A stretch of DNA of 41,072 nt from NCBI GenBank assembly GCA_001689415.1, contig LUJM01000011.1, forward strand, positions 1-41,072, read 5' to 3'. Made by a program: the position numbers and the translations under genes. Under the pieces are notes generated by a model. The model was not told the origin of the DNA. It was given only the letters and a program-made list of their open reading frames with translations, and made no database searches. This document shows, in pieces, positions 7,269 to 16,043 of the stretch. Each line of letters starts with the position of its first letter. The first letter of the stretch is position 1. The stretch is from Bacteroidales bacterium M2. GTDB taxonomy: Bacteria; Bacteroidota; Bacteroidia; Bacteroidales; Muribaculaceae.

Positions 7269-9110
7269 ATGAAACACACTTTAGCTCTATTTGCAATATT
7301 AATGCTTCTGGCCTTTAATGCTAATAGCCAGAAATTCGCAATCTTGAGCGATATACATGTAACCCCCGGCAATCAATGCGATTCGGCCCTGCGAGTGGCA
7401 GTAGAAGAAATCAACCAAGTCGATTACGACATGGTAATAGTAGATGGCGACTTGACCAACGAAGGATCGGACGAACAGTTGAAAAACGTAAAGAATATAC
7501 TCGACGGAATACGACATCCACTTGTCGTACTACCCGGAAACCACGAAAACAACTGGAGTCAGAGTGCAACCAAGACATTTGTAGACCTGTGGGGCAACGA
7601 CCGCTTTGTTGCGACAGTTGATTCGTTAGTACTGATAGGCATCAACTGCGGCCCTTATATGAAAATGGGCGACGGCCATATCAAGCAGGAAGACTTGCAC
7701 TGGCTTCGAACGACACTCGACCGCCTTGCCACCGGCGGAAAACGGGTTGTGTCATTCAATCATTATCCGTTGTTGTCAGACCTCGACAATGTAGCCGATT
7801 ACGTAGGATTGCTCGAAGAGTATCCGGTAATCGCGCATGTCAACGGCCACTATCACCGCTGGAACAATTATCCGACCGGAGGGGCGGACTCAGGCTCGGA
7901 CCTGCAGTGTGTGACAGTACGTGCCCTTGACCTCGGGCATGGAGATTTCGGCTACTCGATAATGGAAATCGACCCGGAGTGGCTTCATTTTTATAATAAA
8001 GAACTTGGCAAACCGGCTAAGCCTATGTATGCATTTGCCAACCGCGCCGAGCATAAAAAAGCAAAATTTCCTGAGCGAGAGGCTCTCGCCGTACCCGCCG
8101 GGTTCAAAGTGACCAAGGTTTGGGCCGACAGTGCCTCGATATTTACCCGTCTTGGTTTTGACAGAGATAATGTATACTTTGGCAATTCGGTTGGCCAGGC
8201 CCGCTCGGTAAGCAAGGACGGTAAGCAAGGCTGGACTATCCCGACCGGAGCGTCGATATTCAGCCGTCCTGTATCTCTCGGCAAAGGCAGGGTAGCAGTG
8301 CCCGTGCATGATGCGATACTCATAGTGGATGCCAAGAGCGGTAAAATCATTCGTAGGCAGGCATCGAAAGAAGGGCCTTATGTAGCCGACGGCATGCTAA
8401 CACCCGACGGCAAAGGCTATATACAAGGAGCATATAAACGCATCGAACGCCGCCGCCCCACGGACGGCAAGCTTGTTTGGAGTTATGACTCGATATTCAA
8501 TTACTGCCAGGCCGCGCCCGCTATCGATGGCAATGACCTCGTATTCGGCGCTTGGGATACCAATCTGAGATGTCTGGACTTGCGTAACGGCCGTCTGAAA
8601 TGGGTATGGAATAATGGCAAGTCGGCCAATATGCTCGGCCCGGGCAATGTGGTGCCTGTTATTGCCGACGACAAGGTAATTATAGTTGCCCCAGACCGAT
8701 TTATGACCGCAATAGACCGCGAGTCGGGACGACAGTTGTGGCGCGACAACAGCCACCGTTATCGCGAAAGCCTTGGCCATAGCGAGGACGGTAAAACGGT
8801 GTATGCCAAGACAATGGACGGAGAACTTGTTGCCGTGGATGCTACATCGCCTGATTTCAAGGAATTGTGGACTGTGGATCTCGGTCTCGGCTACGAACAT
8901 GCACCTTGCGTAATTGCCGAGCACGACGGCTACATCTATACCGGCAGCCGCAGGGGGCTTGTAACAATTACCCGGGTCTCAGACCATAAGCATATCGCGA
9001 CGCTTGCACTTGGTAGCAGCGAAATCAACGGTATCGACGTAGACCCGACCTCGGGCGACATATATGTGTCGCTTATCGAGGGTACGATATACCGTATCGA
9101 GTCTATTTGA
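7269..9110 (+). CDS. Exported metallophosphoesterase with PQQ-like beta-propeller
   Basis: The 613-residue protein from ATG 7269 has a signal peptide at about 1-20 (NANS-Q). The calcineurin-like phosphoesterase domain (about 22-260) has every metal motif: D28-x-H30, GD at 60-61, GNHE 90-93, NH 164-165 and GHYH 193-196. From about 290 to the end come repeated blades of the PQQ/quinoprotein type (SGKIIRRQ, DGKLVWSYD, NGRLKWVWNN, SGRQLWRDN). The hydrolase may be steered to a periplasmic or surface substrate by the propeller; the substrate is unknown. A longer reading frame from TTG 7158 starts upstream of the promoter and is rejected. The last 8 bases overlap the convergent umuC. Confidence 0.88.
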   Translation: MKHTLALFAILMLLAFNANSQKFAILSDIHVTPGNQCDSALRVAVEEINQVDYDMVIVDGDLTNEGSDEQLKNVKNILDGIRHPLVVLPGNHENNWSQSATKTFVDLWGNDRFVATVDSLVLIGINCGPYMKMGDGHIKQEDLHWLRTTLDRLATGGKRVVSFNHYPLLSDLDNVADYVGLLEEYPVIAHVNGHYHRWNNYPTGGADSGSDLQCVTVRALDLGHGDFGYSIMEIDPEWLHFYNKELGKPAKPMYAFANRAEHKKAKFPEREALAVPAGFKVTKVWADSASIFTRLGFDRDNVYFGNSVGQARSVSKDGKQGWTIPTGASIFSRPVSLGKGRVAVPVHDAILIVDAKSGKIIRRQASKEGPYVADGMLTPDGKGYIQGAYKRIERRRPTDGKLVWSYDSIFNYCQAAPAIDGNDLVFGAWDTNLRCLDLRNGRLKWVWNNGKSANMLGPGNVVPVIADDKVIIVAPDRFMTAIDRESGRQLWRDNSHRYRESLGHSEDGKTVYAKTMDGELVAVDATSPDFKELWTVDLGLGYEHAPCVIAEHDGYIYTGSRRGLVTITRVSDHKHIATLALGSSEINGIDVDPTSGDIYVSLIEGTIYRIESI

Positions 9111-10368
9111 TTTCGATTATATCATCGATACGTGTAGTATAATGAGGAGAGCGGTGTTCACAACGGGCAACGCTCTCCATTGGCATATATGCGGCAATAT
9201 GCACACGGTCGTGACTTAGCGACGACGAGTTTATGGCATCCATTGCAGCCATGAGCCGTTTGCGACGCTCGTTGTCCTCGGTTTTTCCAAATAGGGATTG
9301 CTGTATATACCTGTCGTCGCAAAGTTCGGGTATTATAATACCAGCCCTTTTATATCCAAAACCACGACGGAATATCGCTTTCAGGGCATTCATAGCGGCG
9401 GCAGATATTGTCATGTCGTCGTTTGAAGCAACATCGAGCGGAAGGAATGAAGAGTTGCAATATTGGGGCTGGTCTTCGCGGTGTGAATTGGTTTGTAGGA
9501 ACACAGTTATAGCCTGCGCGGCCATGTGTTGCCTCCTCATACGTCGGCATATAATCGTGGCAAACAGAGCCATAGCCTCGGTAAGGGCCTTGTAATCATA
9601 TATGTTCGAGGCGAATGTACGGGTGCAGCACATCTGTTGTTGAGGAGCAGCGTCGGTGTCTTCGAAGTCTACCGCGGGAGCTCCGTTTAATTCTCGCCAA
9701 GTGCGCCAGCCGGTGATATTTACAATTTTCTTTACATCCTCCTCGTCCATATTGGCAAAGTCGGCCGCTGTAGATATTCCGTAGGCAGAAAAACGTCGGA
9801 CAAGCCGTCGGCCGATACCCCAAACATCGCCTATCGGAGTCAATTCCAATGCACGTCGACGGCGGTATTCGTTGTCGATAATGCATACACCTCGGTATGC
9901 ACTGTATTTCTTGGCAAATCTCGATGCCATTTTAGCCAGGGTCATAGTGTTTGCGATGCCGAGCGAAGTAGGGACGCCGATGTCCCTGCGGACCTTGCGT
10001 ACGATTTCGCGACCTACCGCCTGTAGTTTTTCGAAAGGGAATGCCCCCAGGTCGATGAATGCCTCGTCGATTGAATACACACATACGTCGCCGGTGACCG
10101 AGGCTATTGTGGTCATGACCCGGTTTGAGATGTCGCCGTATAGTCGGTGGTTTCCCGATAGAATGTAAACACCGCCGCGGTCGACGATTTCCTTGACCTT
10201 GAACAGCGGGTCTCCGCGCTTTAGCCCGAGGGCCTTAGCCTCGTTCGACAATGCCACGATGCAACCGTCGTTGTTGCTAAGAACAGCGACAGGCCGGTTC
10301 TGTAAACGCGGGTTGAATATGCGCTCACACGACACAAAGAAATTATTGCAGTCGATAAGTCCGATCAA
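9103..10368 (-). CDS. umuC: Y-family DNA polymerase V catalytic subunit
   Basis: A 421-residue translesion polymerase. Catalytic carboxylates are visible: D6 in LIDCNNFF, and D101-E102 in YSIDEAF. SCERIF, the GIGxR-like IGDVWGIGRR of the thumb helix-hairpin-helix, and a C-terminal little-finger domain follow. The only start that fits is TTG at 10366-10368, since an in-frame stop lies five codons upstream. The start sits 7 bases after the umuD stop. With UmuD' it would bypass lesions during the SOS response. Its 3' end overlaps the convergent phosphoesterase gene by 8 bases. Confidence 0.93.
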   Translation of the reverse strand: MIGLIDCNNFFVSCERIFNPRLQNRPVAVLSNNDGCIVALSNEAKALGLKRGDPLFKVKEIVDRGGVYILSGNHRLYGDISNRVMTTIASVTGDVCVYSIDEAFIDLGAFPFEKLQAVGREIVRKVRRDIGVPTSLGIANTMTLAKMASRFAKKYSAYRGVCIIDNEYRRRRALELTPIGDVWGIGRRLVRRFSAYGISTAADFANMDEEDVKKIVNITGWRTWRELNGAPAVDFEDTDAAPQQQMCCTRTFASNIYDYKALTEAMALFATIICRRMRRQHMAAQAITVFLQTNSHREDQPQYCNSSFLPLDVASNDDMTISAAAMNALKAIFRRGFGYKRAGIIIPELCDDRYIQQSLFGKTEDNERRKRLMAAMDAINSSSLSHDRVHIAAYMPMESVARCEHRSPHYTTRIDDIIEIK

Positions 10369-10375
10369 AGCAAGG

Positions 10376-10846
10376 CTATATCATCGAGTCGCGTCGTTTC
10401 CTTCGCGGTCTTCGGTTGTGCTTGATAGTATATGTTACTACACCCCATATCTGGAATTCCCTGTCCGGGGTAACAAGTATCGGGTCGAAAGATTCGTTTG
10501 ACGGCACCAGCCACACAGCCCCCGGCGCGAGTCGAATACGCTTTAGAGTAAACTCACCATCGAGACAGCACACGGCAAGGTCGCCGTCGTCGGGCTCGAT
10601 AGATCGGTCAATCACAAGAATGTCGCCCGGCTCTATACCTTCGTCGATCATCGAGTCGCCGCTAACCCGGCCATAGAAAGTTGCCGCGGGATGCTTCACA
10701 ATCTCGCGGTTTAGATCGATATACTCATTTATATAGTCTTGAGCCGGCGATGGAAATCCGGCCTGAATACCTTCGTCGGCAAATGGCAGACTCAGTTCGG
10801 TACTTGTGTCGGGTAAAAAAATTTCGAGAAACGGATGTCGTTGCAT
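10376..10846 (-). CDS. umuD: UmuD-like S24 self-cleaving protein
   Basis: 156 residues, LexA/UmuD fold without a DNA-binding head. The cleavage site A29-G30 sits in GIQAGFPSPA. The catalytic dyad is S65 (GDSMID) and K102 (FTLKRI). RecA-stimulated autocleavage would produce UmuD', the partner of UmuC. The C-terminal tail is unusually basic (RRPRRKRR). It starts 4 bases after the glycosyltransferase stop and precedes umuC by 7 bases, so all three share one transcript. I saw no recognisable LexA box upstream. Confidence 0.92.
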   Translation of the reverse strand: MQRHPFLEIFLPDTSTELSLPFADEGIQAGFPSPAQDYINEYIDLNREIVKHPAATFYGRVSGDSMIDEGIEPGDILVIDRSIEPDDGDLAVCCLDGEFTLKRIRLAPGAVWLVPSNESFDPILVTPDREFQIWGVVTYTIKHNRRPRRKRRDSMI

Positions 10847-10850
10847 TTTT

Positions 10851-11810
10851 TTAAAGGAGAGTATCCATGATAGCGTATCGCGGACGGCGCTTCACTTCCA
10901 CAAAAATTTTACAAATATATTCGCCGATAATGCCTAAAGCAATGAGAATGAGGCTGCCGAGAAACCATATCGACAGCATCAGCGACGACCAGCCAGATAT
11001 TGCCCTGCCACCGAAATGGGAGATAAATACCCATACAGCTACTGCGATATCGAGTATCAGCAAGGCGAGCCCAACGGTGAAAATGATGCGGACCGGTTTT
11101 GCAGTAAACGAAGTTATGCCGTCGATACCGGTAGAAATAAGCTTTCGCAATGGGTACTTAGTCTCGCCTGCAATACGTATATTGCGGTCGTATGAAACCG
11201 ATGTCGAGCGCAATCCAATGTGAGGCAGTATACCGCGGAGATATAGATTGCTTTCGTCGTACTGTCCCAACAGCTCGAGCGCACGACGGCTCATGAGCCT
11301 GAATTCGCTATGGTCGTACATAAGTTCTACGCCCATAGCCTTCTGGAATCGGTAGAATAACCTCGCCGAATTGCGCTTGAACCACGAATCGTTCTTTCGC
11401 GACGACCTGACACCGTATACAATATCATAACCTTGTATGAAACAGTCGATCATATCGCCGATGGCCTGTGGCGAATCCTGCAGGTCGGCATCGATTGTAA
11501 TTGCAGCGTCGGCGATATCGCGCACCGTCATCAGCCCTGCGAAAATCGCAGCTTGCTGACCTCGGTTATGAGCAAGCGATATAGCCTTGTAGCGCTTGTC
11601 GGCAGCATGAAGCTTAGTGATTTCGAGCCAGGTATTGTCGGAGCTGCCGTCGTTGCAAAATAGGATGAAACTATTGTGCGAAATTTTTCCGGCGGCGTAC
11701 AGTCGTTCGAGCACATCGAGTAGCACCGGTGCGCTAATTGGCAATACTGCCGACTCGTTGTAGCACGGTACTACGAGTGCTATAAGTGGGACTGTGTTGT
11801 CGGAATTCAT
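10851..11810 (-). CDS. Family 2 glycosyltransferase, GtrB/dolichol-phosphate-mannose-synthase type
   Basis: 319 residues from ATG 11810 (a TTG three codons earlier is possible but less likely). The GT-A domain has VVPCYNES (13-20), CNDGSSDNT and the metal site IDADLQD (106-112). Two C-terminal membrane helices (about 228-255 and 262-295) mark the GtrB/ArnC subgroup that loads a sugar on polyprenyl phosphate. It heads an operon with umuDC, with only 4 bases before umuD. No functional link to DNA repair is evident. The sugar and the acceptor pathway are unknown. Confidence 0.88.
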   Translation of the reverse strand: MNSDNTVPLIALVVPCYNESAVLPISAPVLLDVLERLYAAGKISHNSFILFCNDGSSDNTWLEITKLHAADKRYKAISLAHNRGQQAAIFAGLMTVRDIADAAITIDADLQDSPQAIGDMIDCFIQGYDIVYGVRSSRKNDSWFKRNSARLFYRFQKAMGVELMYDHSEFRLMSRRALELLGQYDESNLYLRGILPHIGLRSTSVSYDRNIRIAGETKYPLRKLISTGIDGITSFTAKPVRIIFTVGLALLILDIAVAVWVFISHFGGRAISGWSSLMLSIWFLGSLILIALGIIGEYICKIFVEVKRRPRYAIMDTLL

Positions 11811-11880
11811 TACAAGCAACTCTCGAAAAATTATATCAAAATAAGCAATATAACTCGATTCTACATTGGCTCTTTTGTGA

Positions 11881-11910
11881 TCTTATTCGCCGCTAATTAA
11901 AGCGAGTTAG
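11881..11910. repeat. Possible decayed end of the palindromic element
   Basis: GCCGCTAATTAAAGCGAGTTAG resembles the right terminus of the element (GCTGCTAATTTTTACGAGTTAC). The match is short and might be chance. Confidence 0.35.
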
Positions 11911-11914
11911 TATG

Positions 11915-11946
11915 CAAAATTACGCATTGTATCACAATCTCACAAA
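11915..11946 (-). promoter_or_regulatory. Promoter of the glycosyltransferase-umuDC operon
   Basis: On the - strand, TTTG (11946-11943), a 20-base spacer, then TAATTTTG (11922-11915), a full Bacteroidetes promoter. It gives a leader of about 100 bases before ATG 11810. Confidence 0.7.
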
Positions 11947-12007
11947 TCTCATTAGGCCATTTTTGTTTCAGAATTGTTATTCTTAATAGAAAACAAAAGC
12001 AACTATT

Positions 12008-12415
12008 ATGAAAACTCTCCTCGCAATAATAGCATTTGGCGCGGCACTAATAGGCGCAAGCTCCTGTGCCGACCTTGGTTTTGGTGTCGATGTGGATTCC
12101 GGTCCCTATGGCAATTATTGGTACCCTAATGGATATCTTGGTGATTATTACTGGAATACCCCTCTATGGAATTATGGCCCGATCTACAATCCTATACCAC
12201 CGGCTCCACCGCTAATAGGTAATGGTCCAGGCTCGGTAGGAATGCCAGCCAACCGGCCTAATCGTCCGACTCGCCCGTCGCAACCGTCGCGGCCGTCGCA
12301 GGGCAATCGTCCGCCGACAGTCAATCCCGGAGGACCTAACGGCATCGGGTGGAATCCCGGCCCTATGCAGCGGCCAGGTAACAATGGCCTACCTTCGGGG
12401 CGACCTATCAAATAG
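12008..12415 (+). CDS. Small low-complexity lipoprotein
   Basis: 135 residues. Residues 1-19 form a signal peptide with lipobox GASSC, so Cys20 would be lipidated. The mature part has a Tyr/Trp/Asn/Gly stretch (about 30-65), then a Pro/Arg/Asn/Gly-rich tail with RPxRPSQPSRPSQ repeats. No catalytic motif is seen. It may be a flexible envelope or surface protein; the function is unknown. It converges on the NlpC/P60 gene with only 2 bases between the stop codons and no obvious terminator. Confidence 0.75.
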   Translation: MKTLLAIIAFGAALIGASSCADLGFGVDVDSGPYGNYWYPNGYLGDYYWNTPLWNYGPIYNPIPPAPPLIGNGPGSVGMPANRPNRPTRPSQPSRPSQGNRPPTVNPGGPNGIGWNPGPMQRPGNNGLPSGRPIK

Positions 12416-12417
12416 TA

Positions 12418-13137
12418 TCAAAACGCATTCTTGACGATAGTGCTTATCGAATCTTCAGCATGTCTGTTTTGTGGAGCTGAAATTTCGATAAGGCTATCAA
12501 GCGATATCTCAATCGCATCGGCCGGCTTTGTGATTACCGGAATATCTTTACGCTCGGGCAGAGGTGGGGAAACTTCCGGTGTCCGGAGCTTGCCTTCTTT
12601 TATGCCCGGCACACGGCCTGCGGAATGATAGTGGTTAGCATAATATCGCTCGCTGAGGCTGCTGATAATCACGCCTTTGGATGTGGAGGCATGTATAAAT
12701 TCGCCACCACCGATGTAAATGCCTACATGGCCAACACGCGAACCGCCCGACTTTGTGGCGAAAAAGACAAGATCGCCGGCGGAGAGGTCACGCTGCTTTA
12801 TTCTCGAAGTGAAAGACTGCTGCGAACGGCTGTCGCGGGGAAGTTTGATACCGGTCACTTTTTCATATACCTTCATAGTGAATCCCGAGCAGTCTGTGCC
12901 GCTCCGAGATTCTCCACCATAACGGTAACGAGTTCCGAGCCACTTTCGAGCTTCGCTGACCAATCGTTGACCGGTCTTTGGTTCTACCCCTTTTTTATTT
13001 TTAGCCGTTTTATTATTAGCCGGGCGGTCGTATTCTACCGGGCTTACTTTCGGCACTTCTTTTCGCGAACTATGGCATCCCGATGCCAAAAGGCATAGGG
13101 CACAACTTATGGCCAACATGTATCGCAAAGGTTTCAT
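12418..13137 (-). CDS. NlpC/P60 peptidoglycan hydrolase lipoprotein
   Basis: 239 residues from ATG 13137. The signal peptide ends with lipobox LASGC, so Cys21 would be lipidated. The NlpC/P60 domain (about 57-172) has the catalytic Cys83 in TDCSGF, His137 in GHVGIYIG and His149 in FIHAS, as in Spr/MepS-type D,L-endopeptidases that open peptide cross-links for cell-wall growth. The C-terminal 60 residues are Pro-rich and unstructured. A longer open frame to 13257 is rejected because a promoter box lies between it and ATG 13137. That box, TATATTTG, ends only four bases before the ATG, so the mRNA may be nearly leaderless. Confidence 0.9.
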   Translation of the reverse strand: MKPLRYMLAISCALCLLASGCHSSRKEVPKVSPVEYDRPANNKTAKNKKGVEPKTGQRLVSEARKWLGTRYRYGGESRSGTDCSGFTMKVYEKVTGIKLPRDSRSQQSFTSRIKQRDLSAGDLVFFATKSGGSRVGHVGIYIGGGEFIHASTSKGVIISSLSERYYANHYHSAGRVPGIKEGKLRTPEVSPPLPERKDIPVITKPADAIEISLDSLIEISAPQNRHAEDSISTIVKNAF

Positions 13138-13141
13138 GGTG

Positions 13142-13149
13142 CAAATATA
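13142..13149 (-). promoter_or_regulatory. -7 box abutting the NlpC/P60 start codon
   Basis: TATATTTG on the - strand, followed by CACC and then ATG. The predicted transcription start falls at or one base before the ATG. No -33 TTTG is seen at the usual spacing. Confidence 0.55.
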
Positions 13150-13275
13150 GTAATTATTCGTGTGTGTAATTACTTTTTTGTAACTTCGCGGAGTGATAAT
13201 CGGCCAAGAGTCTGAATAAATCAGTAAATTTGACAAAAAGTCGACAACAAACACCACTTTATCAAGACATAAAAC

Positions 13276-14157
13276 ATGATACTATTCCCCAACGCAAAAA
13301 TAAATATAGGGCTGCGAGTGCTTCGCCGCAGGCCCGACGGCTACCACGATATCGAATCGATATTTGTGCCTCTGCCTTGGTGCGATATCCTTGAGATTGT
13401 GCCGTCACAAGGCGGCAAGGGGTCTTTTAATATCGTGGGCAATGATATATTGAGGCTCGATAATGATGCCGACAACCTCGTAGTGAAGGCGTTGAAAGCC
13501 CTTGAATCGTATATGGGGCAAGCGCTGCCTCCACTCGATATCTATCTAAGCAAGAAGATTCCTACCGGTGCCGGGCTTGGCGGCGGTTCGGCCGATGCTT
13601 CGTTTGCCCTGCGAGGTGTAAACGAATTGCTACAGCTCGGACTTAGCGACGATGAACTTGCCGAGGTAGCAGCACGTGTGGGTGCTGACTGTCCGTTTTT
13701 TATCTACAACCGGCCGATGCTTGTGCAGGGTATAGGCAATGTGATGACTCCTGTAGAAGTATCAGCATTAGACAATCTGTGGGTTGTCGCAGCCAAGATA
13801 CCCGGCACCGAGGTTTCGACCCGCGAAGCTTATGCCGGAGTCAAACCTGCAGAACCGGCCCCCGGAACGGATTTGCGACAGGCAATAGTGCAAGACTGCA
13901 GCAAATGGGTCGGCGAGGGGCTTTGCAATGATTTCGAAGTATCGGTGTTCTCGCGTCAGCCGCTTGTGGCCGAGCTTAAACGAGCCTTGGGCAGTGATTG
14001 TAATTGCCGATATTGCTCAATGAGTGGTTCGGGGTCTACGGTGTATGCCTTGTTCGACAATAATGCCGATGCAGAAGCTTGTCGCGATCGTATATCACAG
14101 TCTTACCCCGAGGCTGACATTTTTACCGGCAGACTGTCATCGGCACGTGTTAACTGA
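13276..14157 (+). CDS. ispE: 4-diphosphocytidyl-2-C-methyl-D-erythritol kinase
   Basis: A 293-residue GHMP kinase that phosphorylates CDP-methylerythritol in the MEP isoprenoid pathway. Visible are NAKINIGL at 6-13 (catalytic Lys8), the glycine-rich ATP loop PTGAGLGGGSADA (96-108) and GADCPFF with catalytic Asp137. A C-terminal SGSGSTVYALF segment closes the fold. A weak promoter-like TAACTTCG lies at 13181-13188. Another MEP enzyme, dxs, is encoded further along the window on the other strand. The upstream NlpC gene is divergent. Confidence 0.95.
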   Translation: MILFPNAKINIGLRVLRRRPDGYHDIESIFVPLPWCDILEIVPSQGGKGSFNIVGNDILRLDNDADNLVVKALKALESYMGQALPPLDIYLSKKIPTGAGLGGGSADASFALRGVNELLQLGLSDDELAEVAARVGADCPFFIYNRPMLVQGIGNVMTPVEVSALDNLWVVAAKIPGTEVSTREAYAGVKPAEPAPGTDLRQAIVQDCSKWVGEGLCNDFEVSVFSRQPLVAELKRALGSDCNCRYCSMSGSGSTVYALFDNNADAEACRDRISQSYPEADIFTGRLSSARVN

Positions 14158-14258
14158 ACGTTAATCCCTTCTTATTTGTTATATTTTCATAGTAGGTCGG
14201 ATTTTAACACATTTTGGCCGAGTTTTTGTATATACTCTATTAAAGTTACAACAGCATT

Positions 14259-14852
14259 ATGAGCAAAAATCAAGATAAGAACAAACAAGAGCAGACAGCA
14301 AAAGAAGCTGCCGAAGCTCCCGAAATAATGGATGTAGTAGACACCGAGGAAAACGAAACCAAGGCCGAGGAGGCCGAACTGGACGAAAACGCCCGCCTAC
14401 AGAACGAACTCGATGCCGCCCGCGCCGAAATAGAAATAGAAAAGAAAGAATACCTGTTCTTGATGGCAGATTTCGATAACTTCCGCAAACGTATGATGCG
14501 CGAGAAGAGCGAACTCCTCAAGAACGCCGGAGAAAAAGTATTGGCAGGTCTCCTACCGATTGTCGATGACTTCGAACGCGGCCTTGCAGCTGCAGCAGCG
14601 GCAAAAGATGCCGATGCCGTGCTCCAGGGTATGGACCTTATTTACCAGAAACTTGTCAAATATCTTGAAAGCCAGGGTGTCAAGGCAATGGAAAGCACCG
14701 GAGCCGACTTCGATCCTGAGCTTCACGAGGCTATAGCATCGATACCTGCGCCCAGCCCCGAGCTCAAAGGCAAGGTACTCGACACAACACAAAAGGGCTA
14801 CATGCTCAACGATAAAGTGCTCCGCCACGCAAAAGTAGCCGTCGGAGAATAA
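14259..14852 (+). CDS. grpE: Nucleotide exchange factor GrpE
   Basis: 197 residues. An acidic disordered N-terminus (1-45) leads into a long coiled coil (about 45-95, LQNELDAARAEIEIEKKEYLFLMADFDNFRKR in part) and the C-terminal beta domain (GMDLIYQKL, HEAIASIPAP, GYMLNDKVLRHAKVAVG). It releases ADP from DnaK. It precedes dnaJ by 13 bases, the usual Bacteroidetes grpE-dnaJ pairing; dnaK is not in the window. No CIRCE element was seen upstream. Confidence 0.96.
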   Translation: MSKNQDKNKQEQTAKEAAEAPEIMDVVDTEENETKAEEAELDENARLQNELDAARAEIEIEKKEYLFLMADFDNFRKRMMREKSELLKNAGEKVLAGLLPIVDDFERGLAAAAAAKDADAVLQGMDLIYQKLVKYLESQGVKAMESTGADFDPELHEAIASIPAPSPELKGKVLDTTQKGYMLNDKVLRHAKVAVGE

Positions 14853-14865
14853 TGGCACAATAATT

Positions 14866-16038
14866 ATGGAAAATAAACGAGACTACTATGAAGTGCTCGG
14901 CGTAGACAAAAACGCCACTCCGGAGCAGATAAAAAAGGCCTACCGCAAAAAGGCTATCCAATATCACCCGGATAAAAATCCGGGCGACAAGGAGGCCGAA
15001 GAAAAATTTAAAGAGGCAGCCGAGGCTTACGACGTTCTTTCCGACGAGAAGAAACGTCAGCTCTACGACCAGTACGGTCACGCCATGGGTCAGCAAGGAT
15101 TTCCCGGAGGCGGAGCCGGCGGATTCTATTCGCAGGGATTCGACATGAACGACTTCTTCAGTCGTCATGGCGACCTCAACGACTTCCTCAATTCGATGTT
15201 TGGCGGCGGTTTTGGCGGAGCAACCGGAGGCCGTCGCTCACCGCGTAAACGTCGTGGCGGAGATGTCCGTATACGCGTTAAACTCACCCTTGACGACATT
15301 GCCAAGGGCGTTACCAAGACATTGCGCGTTCCGACGTTTCTGGAGTGCCAGCATTGCCACGGCTCAGGCGCTAAGGACGGCGTTGCCAAAGCAACTTGCC
15401 CCGTATGCCACGGCCAGGGCCGAGTGATAATACCTCAGCAGACACCTTTCGGTATGATGCAGTCAGAAGCTGTGTGCGAACGTTGCGACGGTACCGGACA
15501 GGTTATCACCGAGCCGTGCCAGTATTGCCACGGCCAGGGTGTAGAACGACGTGAACAGGAAGTTACATTCTCAATACCTGCCGGAGCTATCGAGGGGCAG
15601 ACCTTCGCGCTGCGAGGCAAGGGCAACTATCCCAAGGGCGGTGGCGTTCCCGGCGACTTGCTCGTGGTTATTGAAGAAATCAAGCATCCCGAACTTATCC
15701 GCGACGGTGCCGATATCATCTATAATCTGATGCTCGATATCCCCACCGCTACCCTTGGTGGAGCTGTGGAAATACCTACAATTACCGGTCGTGCACGAAT
15801 CAATATCCCTGCCGGAACTCAGCCCGGCAAGGTTCTGCGCCTGCGTGGCAAGGGTCTGCCCGACCAGGAGAACGGCGGTACCGGCGACGAACTGATAAAC
15901 ATCATGGTTTATATCCCCGAAAAGCTTACCGATGCACAGAAAGCAACATTCGAGGTACTGAAAGACCAGCCTAATATTACTCCAACGGCAGCCGACAGCA
16001 CGAGGATATTCTCGAAGCTGAAGCATATCTTCGATTAA
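14866..16038 (+). CDS. dnaJ: Chaperone DnaJ (type I Hsp40)
   Basis: 390 residues. The J domain (1-70) has HPD at 34-36, which stimulates DnaK ATPase. A Gly/Phe-rich linker follows (about 75-125). Four zinc motifs lie between about 161 and 225: CQHCHGSG, CPVCHGQG, CERCDGTG and CQYCHGQG. The C-terminal substrate-binding domains finish the protein. It is co-transcribed with grpE. The stop is followed within 6 bases by a repeat array. Confidence 0.97.
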   Translation: MENKRDYYEVLGVDKNATPEQIKKAYRKKAIQYHPDKNPGDKEAEEKFKEAAEAYDVLSDEKKRQLYDQYGHAMGQQGFPGGGAGGFYSQGFDMNDFFSRHGDLNDFLNSMFGGGFGGATGGRRSPRKRRGGDVRIRVKLTLDDIAKGVTKTLRVPTFLECQHCHGSGAKDGVAKATCPVCHGQGRVIIPQQTPFGMMQSEAVCERCDGTGQVITEPCQYCHGQGVERREQEVTFSIPAGAIEGQTFALRGKGNYPKGGGVPGDLLVVIEEIKHPELIRDGADIIYNLMLDIPTATLGGAVEIPTITGRARINIPAGTQPGKVLRLRGKGLPDQENGGTGDELINIMVYIPEKLTDAQKATFEVLKDQPNITPTAADSTRIFSKLKHIFD

Positions 16039-16043
16039 GTGTT

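Noticed and set aside
13138..13257. N-terminal extension of the NlpC/P60 lipoprotein
   Set aside because: A lipoprotein signal peptide starts at ATG 13137 and a promoter box lies directly upstream of it.
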